A program made the position numbers and the translations under genes. A stretch of 64,000 nucleotides of DNA from Cepaea nemoralis (lineage: Eukaryota; Mollusca; Gastropoda; Stylommatophora; Helicidae). Below the pieces are notes generated by a model. The model did not search any database, was not told where the DNA came from, and saw nothing but the letters and a program-made list of their open reading frames with translations. The stretch's first letter is position 1, and every line of letters starts with the position of its first letter. The stretch is from positions 73,501 through 137,500 of the forward strand of contig JACEFZ010013571.1 of assembly GCA_014155875.1 (NCBI GenBank), given 5' to 3'. Of the stretch, positions 43,131 through 52,889 are shown piece by piece.

Positions 43131-43625
43131 ATTACAATCCCGGATCGATGAACAAGTAATTTATGTATGGATATTAAACTATTAGCATTTTCTTCTAACT
43201 AAACTCCTATACATTATGGAGAGTTTAAAAAAAACACATTTGTATGAAAGGTTCCTCCTGTAATGCTATTAAGGTTGGATTCAGCAGACGATAATGTGCG
43301 CAAAAATAGACCACACTTAAAATTCACAGTTGCGAAATGTCCTTATTTCACGTAGATTTTTCTTGCAAATTTCCGGTAGTTCCGTTCATAAAAGACCACT
43401 GGTTAAGTCTGGAAACTATGAAGAAGATTATGGCATGATTTCAATGTTAAAAGATAACAAGTATAAAATGTAAGCGAGGGATGATCAAACCGGTAGCACA
43501 GATGAATGTAAGATCATAATTAAACATGTATTGAGGGAACTTCCGAGCGGGTGGCAACAATGCTTATAGCCAACAAGAAATCGTTTAAAGATTCATTTGT
43601 ATTGCATTATTGCATGTTCTCTCTG
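43131..43625. other. No recognisable feature
   Basis: Unassigned sequence. Confidence 0.35.
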
Positions 43626-43630
43626 TCCCC

Positions 43631-43669
43631 ACCCCCCCCCCCCCCCCCCCCCCCCACCACCAACATCTC

Positions 43670-43711
<42 letters not shown>
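43631..43711. repeat. Poly-C run and (CA)n microsatellite
   Basis: About 26 nearly uninterrupted C residues, then ACCACCAACATCTCTAA, then (CA)n. The poly-C run could form an i-motif / G-quadruplex pair. Confidence 0.9.
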
Positions 43712-43744
43712 CCACACATACGAGTAGAAAGTTAACTTTAACGC

Positions 43745-43965
43745 CATGAGGTAAGTTGGGTACATGGTGGTAGCTCCACATCTCATCATATTCTATGCCC
43801 AATGCCACGGCGGACCGCCAGGAAATCTTCTGGTACCCATTGTTAGACTGGGACCACCTGGATCCACCATGGGACTAGATCAATTAAAACGAAATGAGTC
43901 ATTTGAAAGCGGCCATTAAAATCCCGTGTGCCTACAGCTTGTCAATGTTTCTAACATCTAATGGA
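43745..43965 (-). mobile_element. SINE-A copy
   Basis: CTTCTGGTACCCATTGTTAG, ACTGGGACCACCTGGATCC and the tail of a head complement (AATCCCGTGTGCCTAC). Diverged. Confidence 0.55.
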
Positions 43966-43967
43966 GC

Positions 43968-44048
43968 TATGGTGGCCTAGAGGTTAATCGCTCGCATACA
44001 TACTACATAAGGACATGCATTGAACCCTCAGCAATACAAAGGGAACTT
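43968..44048 (+). mobile_element. SINE-A head fragment
   Basis: ATGGTGGCCTAGAGGTTAAT (box A) and ATGCATTGAACCC (box B-like). Body truncated against the next SINE-A. Confidence 0.55.
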
Positions 44049-44049
44049 T

Positions 44050-44290
44050 TTACCGTCTTGGGACATATCGGACATACGGTGCTAGCCTCATTGTTGTACA
44101 GACCAACTGGCACTGGACAGGAGATGTTGTCAATATCACACCAGTCACCTGTCCTTCCCATAACATTTCACAATACCAATGTTACGTTAGACCGACATGA
44201 AGTCAGGTTAATTAAAATAAAAATTATCCCCGCCTCGGTGGGGTTTCGAACACATGGTGGCTGGGATGGTATCAGAGAAGTATAGTTCGC
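44050..44290 (-). mobile_element. SINE-A copy
   Basis: CATACGGTGCTAGCCTCATT, GTTGTACAGACCAACTGGCA, TTGTCAATATCACACCAG, GTTAGACCGACATGAAGTC and the B-box complement GGGGTTTCGAACACATGG. Confidence 0.75.
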
Positions 44291-44547
44291 TTGTGACATA
44301 AACCTGGCTTAGTGGACGCCTTAGTTATGGAAGCTTATTATCTGCGAGAACTTGTAGTAGAGATAGTACATCATGAAAGATGACTACGCCCGTATGCCAC
44401 TTGTGTTCATAAAGGAAGCACGGTGTGGCGTGCCAGGGCAGCATTGCATAGAGGTCCGAAGGTGTGGGAATGGGCAGCGGGTGAGACAGATGTGGCCGCG
44501 CATCAGCTGATAGATGACAACTCAAGACAAACGATGTGATAATATAC
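44291..44547. other. No recognisable feature
   Basis: Target sequence flanking the Jockey insertion; unassigned. Confidence 0.35.
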
Positions 44548-44588
44548 ACAGATGGACCAGTTAGTTAGTTAGTTAGTTAGTCGACAGA

Positions 44589-46697
44589 TCATCCTCGTTG
44601 CACATCGAACCATTCAGTCCATAAGTGCTCGGATCCCCTCCTCAGCAAATCCCGCAGCGTGTAGCGGCTAACGACGCCAGTTCTGTGTTGGTTTATCAAT
44701 CTTCTTTGGCTTCCTGCGTAGTGTTCTTGTTTGGCCACCCCTCTTTTAATTTGCTGCTCCCGCAGTCTGGCCATTGTTGTAGATTCACAGTCATCACTTG
44801 GTTCTTGCAAAAGTCTCACTTCTCGTAGAGCATTCAGAATGTCAGCCTGGTCCATGGCGCGTCCGCCCTCCACAGTAGCCTCACCTGCGAGCTTGTCAGC
44901 CCGCTCATTTCCTTGTACTCCCGCATGACCTGGCACGAAGATGAAACTAATCTTTGCCAGCCGAGACCGCTTCAGAGGCAGCAACCACTCTCTTCGGATC
45001 GACCCCTCCTCTATCCTCTTGATCATGTTCATTGAGTCGCTAAGGAAACAAGCCCTAGTGAATGTCTGTGTCTCGAGCCATGTTATTGCTTTACTTACTG
45101 CCATGACTTCCATGGTCAGGCTACTTGTGGTTTCAGTGAAAGCACCAGAGTCCTCCTTCACAATTCTCCCTCCGGCCCGAGCTGTAAAGGCCCATGAGCT
45201 TCTCACATGTCGGACGACCGACCCATCTGTGTAGATGACCGCGTCACCGTCTAGCGAATTCTCGAAAATCAACGCTTGTACTTCAGCCTCAACAGCAGCC
45301 GGATTTTCTTGTCTGCATTTTCTATCTAGTTGGATGCAAACTGAAAAGGATGTGCAGAAGTCTGTTGGCACTTGCACCCACTCCTCGCCAGGTTCTAAGT
45401 CCTCAAGTGAACACACCTGTTGAAGAATGTCTTCGGCTTGACCCATCCACGACCGTCCTCTTTTTAACCTGCTGCCCTTCACCTTCCTAATTTCACTATG
45501 CAGTGGATGTTGTGTGTTTGCGTTAATTTTGAGGTAGGCGCGTGCCCTGCAAACTTGTATTCTCTCTTCAATGGTTGGAAAATCAAGAAGGTAGCGCATC
45601 GCCCTGCATGCTGTATCTCTTGTACATCCAAGAATAATGCGCATTGCTTCATTCTGTATCCTTTCCATCCTTTCTATCTGCGTATGGCTGAGAGTCAGGA
45701 TTGCCATTGCATACTCCAAAACAGACATGACCAGCCCCTCGTACAGAAGACATAGATGGCGCTGCTCACAGTTTGCTGCCGCCATCACCCGCATCGCTGC
45801 CAAACCCCGCTTGGCCTTTGTTATCACCTGGTCTATGTGCACATTATAAGCAAGGCTTCGATCAAACCGTATTCCCAGGTAATTCATTGCCTGCGTTCTT
45901 TCCACCGTCTCTGAACACAGCATTACAGTTGGTGTTGGATTGTTGACAATATGATTATTCAACGAGAACCAAGTCACTGTTGCCTTTGTTGGGTTGACCA
46001 TTGCCCCAGCTTCATCACACCAAGTACTTATGCGATTGAGTTCGTTTTGTAGTTCCACAGCAACCTCCTCTCTATCCTTACCCTGACGATACACTAAAAC
46101 ATCATCGGCATACGACAATGTCCTGCCAGGTCCAGTGATCTGCTCACTGGTGATTCTCACTGTGTAGGCGTTGAACAGTACCGGAGATAATGGCGATCCC
46201 TGTGGTAGGCCAGGATATATTGTTGTTGGTTCCGAAGTCCAACTGCCACATCTAAAAACTACTTTCCGTTGGTAGAGGGCTGCAGCGATCCAACTAAGGA
46301 GGAATGGACTTACGTTTAGTTCAAGAAGCTGAAACATTAAAAAATCCAGTGGTACTCTGTTGTATGCGTCCTCAAGATCAATCGCTGCAGCAACGGTTTC
46401 AGTGCCTGCGTGGAAACCTTCATAGACATCCTGGGCAAAGACTGCTGCATTGGTCCAGGTTTCTCTTTTTGGACGGTACCCACCCAGGGTAGGTGGGAAA
46501 ACACCTTGCCTCTCTAGTTGGCTTGATATTTTCCTGGCAATTACCTTCTCCAGCAGCTTGCCTATTGTATTCTGCATGGTTATAATTCGATATCCCTGAA
46601 TTTTTTTGTGGTCTTTGTCAGGCTTCGGCAAGGGAATCAGATAGCTGTGTAACAATTCCTCCTTGATGCTAGCACTCCCTATACTGTTGTTGTACAT
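44589..46697 (-). CDS. Jockey-type reverse transcriptase / RNase H, 702 codons
   Basis: Open throughout. It copies element RNA into DNA at the target nick. Landmarks by residue: LIPLPKPDKDHKKIQGYRII (about 21-40), motif A AAIDLEDAYNRVP (about 104), motif B GLPQGSPLSPVLF (about 162) and motif C YADDVLVY (about 194). The connecting region is at 270-400. RNase H runs from IYTDGSVV (about 486) through MEVMAVSKAI and FLSDSMNM to VPGHAGVQGNERADKLAG (about 588). The C-terminus is SRYTLRDLLRRGSEHLW. All palm and RNase H catalytic acidic positions visible are intact. The first Met is arbitrary, since the true N-terminus lies in the inverted half. It resembles pol proteins I associate with gastropod Jockey elements. 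Confidence 0.9.
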   Translation of the reverse strand: MYNNSIGSASIKEELLHSYLIPLPKPDKDHKKIQGYRIITMQNTIGKLLEKVIARKISSQLERQGVFPPTLGGYRPKRETWTNAAVFAQDVYEGFHAGTETVAAAIDLEDAYNRVPLDFLMFQLLELNVSPFLLSWIAAALYQRKVVFRCGSWTSEPTTIYPGLPQGSPLSPVLFNAYTVRITSEQITGPGRTLSYADDVLVYRQGKDREEVAVELQNELNRISTWCDEAGAMVNPTKATVTWFSLNNHIVNNPTPTVMLCSETVERTQAMNYLGIRFDRSLAYNVHIDQVITKAKRGLAAMRVMAAANCEQRHLCLLYEGLVMSVLEYAMAILTLSHTQIERMERIQNEAMRIILGCTRDTACRAMRYLLDFPTIEERIQVCRARAYLKINANTQHPLHSEIRKVKGSRLKRGRSWMGQAEDILQQVCSLEDLEPGEEWVQVPTDFCTSFSVCIQLDRKCRQENPAAVEAEVQALIFENSLDGDAVIYTDGSVVRHVRSSWAFTARAGGRIVKEDSGAFTETTSSLTMEVMAVSKAITWLETQTFTRACFLSDSMNMIKRIEEGSIRREWLLPLKRSRLAKISFIFVPGHAGVQGNERADKLAGEATVEGGRAMDQADILNALREVRLLQEPSDDCESTTMARLREQQIKRGVAKQEHYAGSQRRLINQHRTGVVSRYTLRDLLRRGSEHLWTEWFDVQRG

Positions 46698-46885
46698 GTC
46701 TGCTAACGGGGATGGATTTATTCATCTCTGGCGTGTAATTGGTGTGCCAGGATGTAAAACCAGGAGTTTCTACTCAAGATCTGCGCGGGTGCTACGGAGT
46801 TCGTGCATCGAGCGAAGCCATCCTTGAGTGAATTTTCAGCAGCGTGTGTGGTTCAAATCAGTCTGTGTTTACGGTTTTTCAACAT

Positions 46886-48382
46886 GGCGGAACAACGTGT
46901 GTTTTCCGATGGTCCAGCAGTCAACATACCGAAGCGGCGTGGTAGCCGCGCAGGGAAAAAGAAACAAGGTAAGCGCGGAGGTTTGAGGCGTTTTAGACTC
47001 AAGTGTCACCGTCTAGGACTCAGGAACATCCGTATTCTATATTGGAACTGTGCCAGCGTAAAACAACGGGGCTCTATTTAGAAACCCTAGTTTACAGGAA
47101 CGACATTGTAGCACTCCAGGAGACGAGACTGGGCGATCAGCTACTCCGAATTGCCGGCTTCAAATGTTTCTACAACAGACGACATCTGGGAACGGCGATT
47201 CTCGTTCGCGACAGCATGGTGGCGTCAGAGCTAGACATGTCCAGTTGGGACAGTGACGATATACAAATACAGGCGTTGAGAGTTCATTCCAGTATACCAT
47301 TCGTGTTGGTTAATGTTTATGCCCGCAATGCGAGTATGGACGCCCAGAAGTGGCAGTGCTTAAGTGGCATATTGGGCCAAGAGAGAAATGTTATTTTCTG
47401 TGGTGACTTCAACGCTAAGGGCAGAGCATGGGGAAACACTTCCTCCAATACACAAGGGGAGGAGCTCGAGACTGCACTGGAAACCATCGACCTGGTTTGT
47501 ATTAACAGTGGCTGTGTCACCAGGACAGCAAGCCGTCCAGGCGATGAGGACAGTGCTATTGATCTGGCGCTAGTTTCACCTTCACTCACTACAGTGTGTA
47601 GATGGGGTGTCCTAGGACACCATGGCAGCGACCACCACCCGTGCAGCATATTGGTGGAGAAAGGCAGAACAGGCAGCACAAGCTAAGGTAAAGACGTTCC
47701 AGTATGACAGTACAGGGCAAGATGTGGTGAGTAAAATAAGACGTGACAAGCGCAGAACGTTTCAGGGCAGGAAAAAAAGCTGGGAGCAGCCACCGTGGTG
47801 GAGTTTCGAGGTGGAGAAGGCTTGGGTGGATAAGCGTAGTGCTGTAAGGAGATGGCAAAATGCCAAGAAGAACAGAGCTGGTCATCCTAGTCCCTGCTTG
47901 CACTTAGAAAGAGAGATGCACACAAAAGTAAGCTATTTCAAAAAACTGGTCAAGGTGGTTAAAAGCGAAAAATGGGCAGAGGTGTGTCAAAGAGTAAGCA
48001 CAGACAAGTCACTGAAATTGTTCTGGCGACTACATAAAAGCATGAGTGGTGTAGTCAAGAATAAGAGCATTTCAGACTTCCAAGGTGCTGACCTCATCTG
48101 GCAGAGGACGGACGAGGACAAGGGCAAAGCCCTCTTTGAACGCTACCTTGAGCAGGGCAACCAGACAGACATGGGAGGCCGAAATCTGGCCAAGGAGGTC
48201 ACCTCAGACAGATGCAAGGCCCAGAACACTTCGGAGGAAGACACAGTGACAGTGAAAGAAATCAGGGCTGTGCTTCGACGATCAAAAAACAGTGCTCCAG
48301 GTCCTGATGGCATAAGATACGACGACATAAATAGGTGTACCGACAATGAGCTAGAGAAATTAGCAGACATGTACAACAACAG
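46886..48382 (+). pseudogene. Inverted 5' half of the Jockey pol: N-terminus, endonuclease, start of RT
   Basis: Starts ATG 46886: MAEQRVFSDGPAVNIPKRRG, then a Lys/Arg-rich stretch (RAGKKKQGKRGG), then the AP-endonuclease domain. EN landmarks: ILYWNCASV (47033), LQETRLGD (about 47117), GDFNAKGRAW (about 47403), DSAIDLALVSP (about 47551) and HHGSDHHP (about 47622). Next comes a linker with WWSFEVEKAWVDKRSAVRRW, and the RT entry RSKNSAPGPDGIRYDDI (about 48280-48330), ending LADMYNN at the inversion end. Frameshifts near 47075 and 47680 break the frame. The EN residues N, E, D, D/N and SDH are visible. Confidence 0.88.
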
Positions 48383-48392
48383 ATGGACCAGT

Positions 48393-48649
48393 GGTGCGAA
48401 GCAAACGGAATAGGGGGGCTTCAATGCTAAGATTAAGAGATTATATGTACGAAAGGTAAGTCGGGCGGATGATAACATGATTTCCAACATAAGAATGTAG
48501 TTGATGGCCTATGGTATGGCGTTTCGATGGCTGGGAAGTAGTACAGAACATGTTGTATTTGTGACCACTAGTAAAGTATGCTACGTAAAATAGAAACATA
48601 TATTCCGCGTGAAGTAGCTTGCGTCACTCGAAAAGACCAGTGTCAAGAG
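48393..48649. other. No recognisable feature
   Basis: Unassigned flank of the Jockey insertion. Confidence 0.3.
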
Positions 48650-49030
48650 CATATCATTGATTTTTGACCCATAGCATGTGGTTGTCCGAGGAAATGAGCA
48701 GGCTGATAGACTGGCTGGTACAGCTCTTTTTGGGTGGCGAGCTAGATTATGACAAGACTGAGATGGAGAAGGCGCTCTGGTATCGAATGGGGAGTACAGC
48801 AAAACAGAGGAGCCACATCTGGAGAGGCTGGTTCACCTGCGATGGGCATAGGGTCTGGACGACGCTAGACACGTATGGGAACACGTAGGCTGACGTTCAC
48901 ACAGGCTGCCATTGGTACAGTCAGCACAGGCAAACTTCATTGTCTACGGAAGAAGGGGACGGAATACGTGTAATAATGTTTCGAGTGCGATTATGTTGTT
49001 TCTTGATTTAGTATTCACATTCAGGAGAAG
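48650..49030 (+). pseudogene. LINE RNase H and C-terminal remnant
   Basis: 48670-48725 reads VVVRGNEQADRLAGTALFGW (RNase H end block; HxG replaced). It continues with KTEEPHLERLVHLRWA-like sequence to a 3' region that ends near GGAGAAGCAAACAATCAATC. Same type as 3810-4080. Abuts the tail of the RTE-type LINE. Confidence 0.5.
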
Positions 49031-49049
49031 CAAACAATCAATCAATCAA

Positions 49050-51356
49050 TCATGTGCCATGCCGGAAAGCGTGGGCGGTCATGACTCGCCATTTCACTCG
49101 ATCACCAGTGTCGTGGATCAGCTCAATGTTCCTGTCTCGTCCATGCCATGTGGCCAAGCCATCCAGGTATTTTCCTCTCGGTCTTCCTCTTGGTCTGTTC
49201 CCCTCGATCTTGCCAGTTGTCACTAAGTTCTCCAATCCATTTCTTCTCATAACATGTCCAAAATTTTTTGACTGTCTACGTCTAATTTCTCTAATCAGTT
49301 TACGATGTTCATTTGTCTCCTGTAGTACTTGGTCATTGGTTTTTCTGTCTGTCCATGGTATTCTTTGCATTTTCCTCAGAAACCACATTTCTGCAGCCAT
49401 CAGATGCTTTTCAGCTTGACTGCTCATTGTCCAAGTTTCACATCCATACAAAAGAACAGGCTCTATGTATCCCCTCAACACTCTTTTTCTCGTTTCAATT
49501 GACATCTTCTTATTGGTCAGAATGTTTTTCATCTTGCTAAAGGCTACTTTCGCCATGGCGATTCTTGTTCTAATCTCTTCAAGGCATCTCCCATCAGATG
49601 TTATAACTGTTCCAAGATAATTGTACCGATTCACTTGTTGAAGAATATTTCCATTTACTTGTATATTACATTGTGGCACTTCTTCCTTCCTACTGACGAC
49701 CATAACCTGAGTCTTTTTACAATTTAATTCTAACCCCAGTTGCTCACTGTGTACAACAACCGCATCTACTAATTGTTGCAGGTCCTGCTCATTGTCTGCA
49801 ATTAATACTGTATCATCTGCATATCTAATATTATTGATGTTTCGTCCTCCAATGCTGATTCCATTTATATCCTCTACATTTCTGAAAATATTTTCACTGT
49901 ACAGGGAAAAAAGATCTGGAGACATCACACATCCCTGCCTAACACCTCTCTTAATTGGCTGATACTGTCCCACTTCATTATCAATCCTTATTGCAGCTTG
50001 TTGTTTCCAATATATGTTTTTTATAAGTCTAATGTCTTTCCCATCAATTTGTAGATCTGCAAGCATATCCACCATGCTGACATGTCTAACGCTATCAAAA
50101 GCCTTTGTATAGTCAATAAAGCAAAGATGTATATCCTTGTTTACTTCTATAGCACGTTCAATAACTGTTCGCAGCATATACACAGCATTTACTGTACCCT
50201 TTCCTTCTACAAACCCGCATTGTTCTTCCCCTATTTCAGGTTGTATCTTCTTCCTCATTCTTTGCATGATAATTCTTAGCAAAATCTTTGTGATGTGACT
50301 CATTATACTAATTGTTCTATGTTGATCACATTCCAAGGTTCCTGATTTCTTTGGGATTGCAATAAATATAGAGTTACATAATTCAGGAGGTATATCTCCA
50401 GTATCATATAATGTGTTCAGCAGTCTGGTGACTTGATCTAGTCCAAATTCTTCTAAAGCTTTAATCATTTCTGTTGTGATGTTATCTGCACCGCGGGCCT
50501 TGCCAGCTTTCATATGCTTAAGAACATTTCGAACCTCCATCTCCAAAATTGGCGGTCCTTCATTATTAAATCTAATATCATACTGTTCGTCTCTGTTATC
50601 ATCATAAAGGTGTTTCACATAATCTGTCCATACCTGTAGAATCTGGTCTTTTTCTATTATGATTTTGCCATCTTCAGTTTTTAGACACCCGGTTGATGTA
50701 CTTGTTCTTTTATTAGTAAGTTCCTGAATTCTTTTGTGCACTAATTTGGTATTTTGACTGTTGTGTTGGCTTTCAATTTCTAAGCACTTTTCCTCAAGCC
50801 ATGCTTCTTTTGCCTCCTTACATAATGTTCTGACTTGTCTGTGAATTTCTTCATATTTGACAGAATTATTTTTGCTGAGTCTTCTTGTTTCCATGAGGTG
50901 TAAAATTTCTTCAGTCATCCATTTCTTACGACCCACCTTCTTTAATTTTGGAATAGTTGTTTCTGCAGCCACATTGATTGAATTCTTCAACGTTTCCCAT
51001 TGATCATCCACATCCTGGAATAGGATCTCTAGATCAGACAAAATTTCAAATCTGTTCTGTACTTCTATGTTGAATTTGTTTTGTATTTCCTTGTCATTAC
51101 TCAATGTACACAAATCATATTTAGTGTTTCCTGTTATATACTTGACTTTCTTCAACTTTGTCCTCAATGTTCCTGTGAGTAATCTGTGGTCACTATAACA
51201 ATCAGCACTGGGAACTGTTTTTGCTAATGTTAATGCGTTTCTAAATCTTCTGCTAATCAGAATGTAGTCAATCTGGTTTCTAATCCTGCTATCAGGACTC
51301 CTCCATGTCCATAATCTTCTAGGGTGTTGTTTGAACCAGGTGTTTCCTACAATCAT
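49050..51356 (-). CDS. RTE-type endonuclease C-terminus plus reverse transcriptase, 768 codons
   Basis: Residues 1-60 are the end of the AP-endonuclease (WTWRSP, IDYILISRR, YSDHRLL). RT: HRTISIMSHITKILLRII, GEEQCGFVEGKGT, motif A FIDYTKAFDSV (about 411), RQGCVMSPDLFSLYSE (about 470) and motif C RYADDTVLIAD (about 509). Post-RT: NRYNYLGTVITSDGRCLEEI, PVLLYGCETWTM, RRNGLENLVTTGKIEG, RGRPRGKYLDGLATWHG. It ends AFRHGT. Catalytic Asp residues are intact and the frame is unbroken for 768 codons, which suggests a relatively young copy. The listed Met is just after a stop that separates it from the rest of the endonuclease (51432-51788). Acts on element RNA; no host role inferred. Confidence 0.92.
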   Translation of the reverse strand: MIVGNTWFKQHPRRLWTWRSPDSRIRNQIDYILISRRFRNALTLAKTVPSADCYSDHRLLTGTLRTKLKKVKYITGNTKYDLCTLSNDKEIQNKFNIEVQNRFEILSDLEILFQDVDDQWETLKNSINVAAETTIPKLKKVGRKKWMTEEILHLMETRRLSKNNSVKYEEIHRQVRTLCKEAKEAWLEEKCLEIESQHNSQNTKLVHKRIQELTNKRTSTSTGCLKTEDGKIIIEKDQILQVWTDYVKHLYDDNRDEQYDIRFNNEGPPILEMEVRNVLKHMKAGKARGADNITTEMIKALEEFGLDQVTRLLNTLYDTGDIPPELCNSIFIAIPKKSGTLECDQHRTISIMSHITKILLRIIMQRMRKKIQPEIGEEQCGFVEGKGTVNAVYMLRTVIERAIEVNKDIHLCFIDYTKAFDSVRHVSMVDMLADLQIDGKDIRLIKNIYWKQQAAIRIDNEVGQYQPIKRGVRQGCVMSPDLFSLYSENIFRNVEDINGISIGGRNINNIRYADDTVLIADNEQDLQQLVDAVVVHSEQLGLELNCKKTQVMVVSRKEEVPQCNIQVNGNILQQVNRYNYLGTVITSDGRCLEEIRTRIAMAKVAFSKMKNILTNKKMSIETRKRVLRGYIEPVLLYGCETWTMSSQAEKHLMAAEMWFLRKMQRIPWTDRKTNDQVLQETNEHRKLIREIRRRQSKNFGHVMRRNGLENLVTTGKIEGNRPRGRPRGKYLDGLATWHGRDRNIELIHDTGDRVKWRVMTAHAFRHGT

Positions 51357-51431
51357 TTCCTGCTCTTTTGCCCACTCTACGAGTCTGTATCCTCTTTCAT
51401 TTCTCTCTCCTAAACCATAGTTTCCTACTGT

Positions 51432-51788
51432 CTATCTATCTCCTTGATTTCCTACTTTTGCATTGAAGTCCCCTATTATGATATTTATTTCTGAATTTTT
51501 ACATTTCTTTAAGGCAGACTCTATGTCATTATAAAATTCTTCTACACTATCTTCACTGGATTCTCCTGTTCGGGCATATACTTGAATAATATTTATGCTA
51601 AAAGGTCTGCCACTTAATTTAACTAGTAGAACTCTGTCCGACACGGCCCAATATCCTTGAATAGATTTTGATGTTTTCCGGTCCAGAATAATTGCCACTC
51701 CCCTATGACGATCTTCACCTCCAGAATAAATAATCTTGAAATCTTCTTCTATCTTGATGCAAACAATAGCAACATAATAACCTACCAT
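51432..51788 (-). pseudogene. RTE-type AP-endonuclease, N-terminally truncated
   Basis: Reads YSGGEDRHRGVAIILDRKTS, LVKLSGRPFSINIIQVYA and INIIIGDFNAKVGNQGDR. It is in the same frame as the 768-codon reading frame. A single TAG at 51429-51431 separates them, after which TVGNYGLGERNERG continues the homology. Missing: the first endonuclease segment (WNV...ETxW). So the copy is inactive by truncation plus one nonsense codon. Confidence 0.88.
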
Positions 51789-51850
51789 GCATGTCGTAAG
51801 AGGCGGGTAAGGAGTATTTGAGTGAGACTGGCTACTTTATTCAGTGAAAG
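51780..51850 (-). mobile_element. SINE-E-like conserved domain fragment
   Basis: CCTACCATGCATGTCGTAAG followed by AGGCGGGTAAGG (51781-51812) is the complement of the domain at 32740-32760, and nearly identical to 38892-38925. Confidence 0.6.
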
Positions 51851-51917
51851 ATATTAGCTTCAACATCCAGTCATTCATGTACATATCAACCAGCGCTTGG
51901 CTTGAGTTGGGTGAGAG

Positions 51918-52889
51918 CAGTGTTTCGCAACCATTTTTGTGATATGTCCCACCCAAGCCTTTCTAAAATTATTATACACCCCCCCCCCCCCCCAATATAT
52001 ACTTTATTTTTTTTTAATATTCAAAAATTGAAATGTTCACTAAAGAAACTTGAATGATAGGTTTTAGAAAGAAATCTCTAGGAAATTATTGAGCAAACAC
52101 AGTAAGTAAATTTTCAAAACATATAATGGAGAACTACAATATACAAAACACTGATTAGACCAGCTGTGTTGTATGGCTCTGAAACCTGGAGTACAACTAA
52201 AGGAGACGAAGCCTTGTTACAAAACTTTGAGAACAAAGTCTTAAGACGCATCTTTGGGTCCATTAGGGATACACAAAGTGGAGAGTGGAAAAGAAGAAGC
52301 AACAAAGACATTTATGATCTGTTTAAGTCCCCGCTAATCACTGGTATCATGAAGGCTAATAGACTGCAATGGCTGGGGCATATAGAAAGAATGGAAGATA
52401 ATAGGGAAACAAAACTCGCTTACACTCAAGAAATAAATGACCGTAGACCCCGAGGTAGACAAAGAAGACGGCGGAGAGATAATATATATACAGACCTACA
52501 AGCACTTGGAACAAGTGACTGGCAAGAGAAGGTCAACCAGAGAGACGAATGAAGACGGCTTGTATCTGCAGCAAAGAACCTCAATGGCTGGGAATGCTGA
52601 AGAAGAAGAAGATAATGGAGAACTGTAATTCAAGTACACAATAATTTTAATGAAAGATGTTTCTATATTATTTTAATTATTTGTAATTATTTATTATTTA
52701 AATTTAGTGAGATCATTGCGCTTGATGCTTGCTGCAAAGAGATTTTATGTCAGATTCCAATTTAGTTAACTTCAGTCTCAAGTCTCCCTGTTTTGTTATA
52801 TCCAGCCGATTTCTTCCATTTTCGAATTGCCCCCCTTAACAATCGAATTGCCCCCCTGTTCGGCGTGGGCCCCTCGTTGGGAAACACTG
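51918..52889. mobile_element. hAT-type MITE containing a LINE insertion
   Basis: Terminal inverted repeats: left CAGTGTTTCGCAACCATTTT and right GTTGGGAAACACTG. Flanked by the 8-bp TSD GGTGAGAG / GGTTAGAG (7 of 8; 51910-51917 and 52890-52897). Without the 52136-52611 LINE and its 13-bp duplication it is about 480 bp, too short for a transposase. Contains a poly-C run (about 51980-51993) and AT-rich interior. Confidence 0.88.
52136..52611 (+). mobile_element. 5'-truncated LINE with 13-bp TSD and (GAA)n tail
   Basis: Perfect TSD ATAATGGAGAACT at 52123-52135 and 52612-52624. The 476-bp insert codes for LYGSETWSTTKGDEALLQNF, NKVLRRIFGSIRDTQSGEW, NRLQWLGHIERMEDNRETKL and RRPRGRQRRRRRDNIYTDLQ. A stop follows NQRDE, although homology continues RRLVSAAKNLNGWEC. 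The tail has only 3-4 GAA, versus about 24 in the paralogue at 2745-3257. The truncation is typical of target-primed reverse transcription. Confidence 0.93.

Larger units (their letters stand above)
44548..48392 (-). mobile_element. Jockey-type LINE with twin-priming 5' inversion
   Basis: Outer TSD ACAGATGGACCAGT at 44548-44561 and 48379-48392. Within it, the 3' half (reverse transcriptase, RNase H, 3' UTR, (TAAC)n tail at 44561-44580) is on the minus strand from about 46706 down to 44562. The 5' half (5' UTR, basic N-terminus, endonuclease, start of RT) is on the plus strand from about 46707 to 48382. The halves overlap by about 22 bases: 48361-48382 and, complementary, 46684-46705. Together they cover nearly the whole element, with one major ORF of order N-terminal basic region, EN, RT, RNase H. 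This geometry is that of L1-style twin priming. Two frameshifts in the EN half also break the gene. Confidence 0.88.
49035..51790 (-). mobile_element. RTE-type LINE, best-preserved copy, 5'-truncated
   Basis: Minus-strand element from within the endonuclease (51788) to the 3' end TTTCCGGCATGGCACATGAT with a (TGAT)n tail at 49037-49051. About 2.75 kb. Other copies of the family lie at 3262-3625, 19810-22600, 22890-23830 and 57290-57800. The 5' end meets the SINE-E-like sequence at about 51785. Confidence 0.9.

Noticed and set aside
46803..47081. Separate small gene upstream of the Jockey endonuclease
   Set aside because: Its C-terminal half is the start of the endonuclease (ILYWNCASV); a frameshift makes it look separate.
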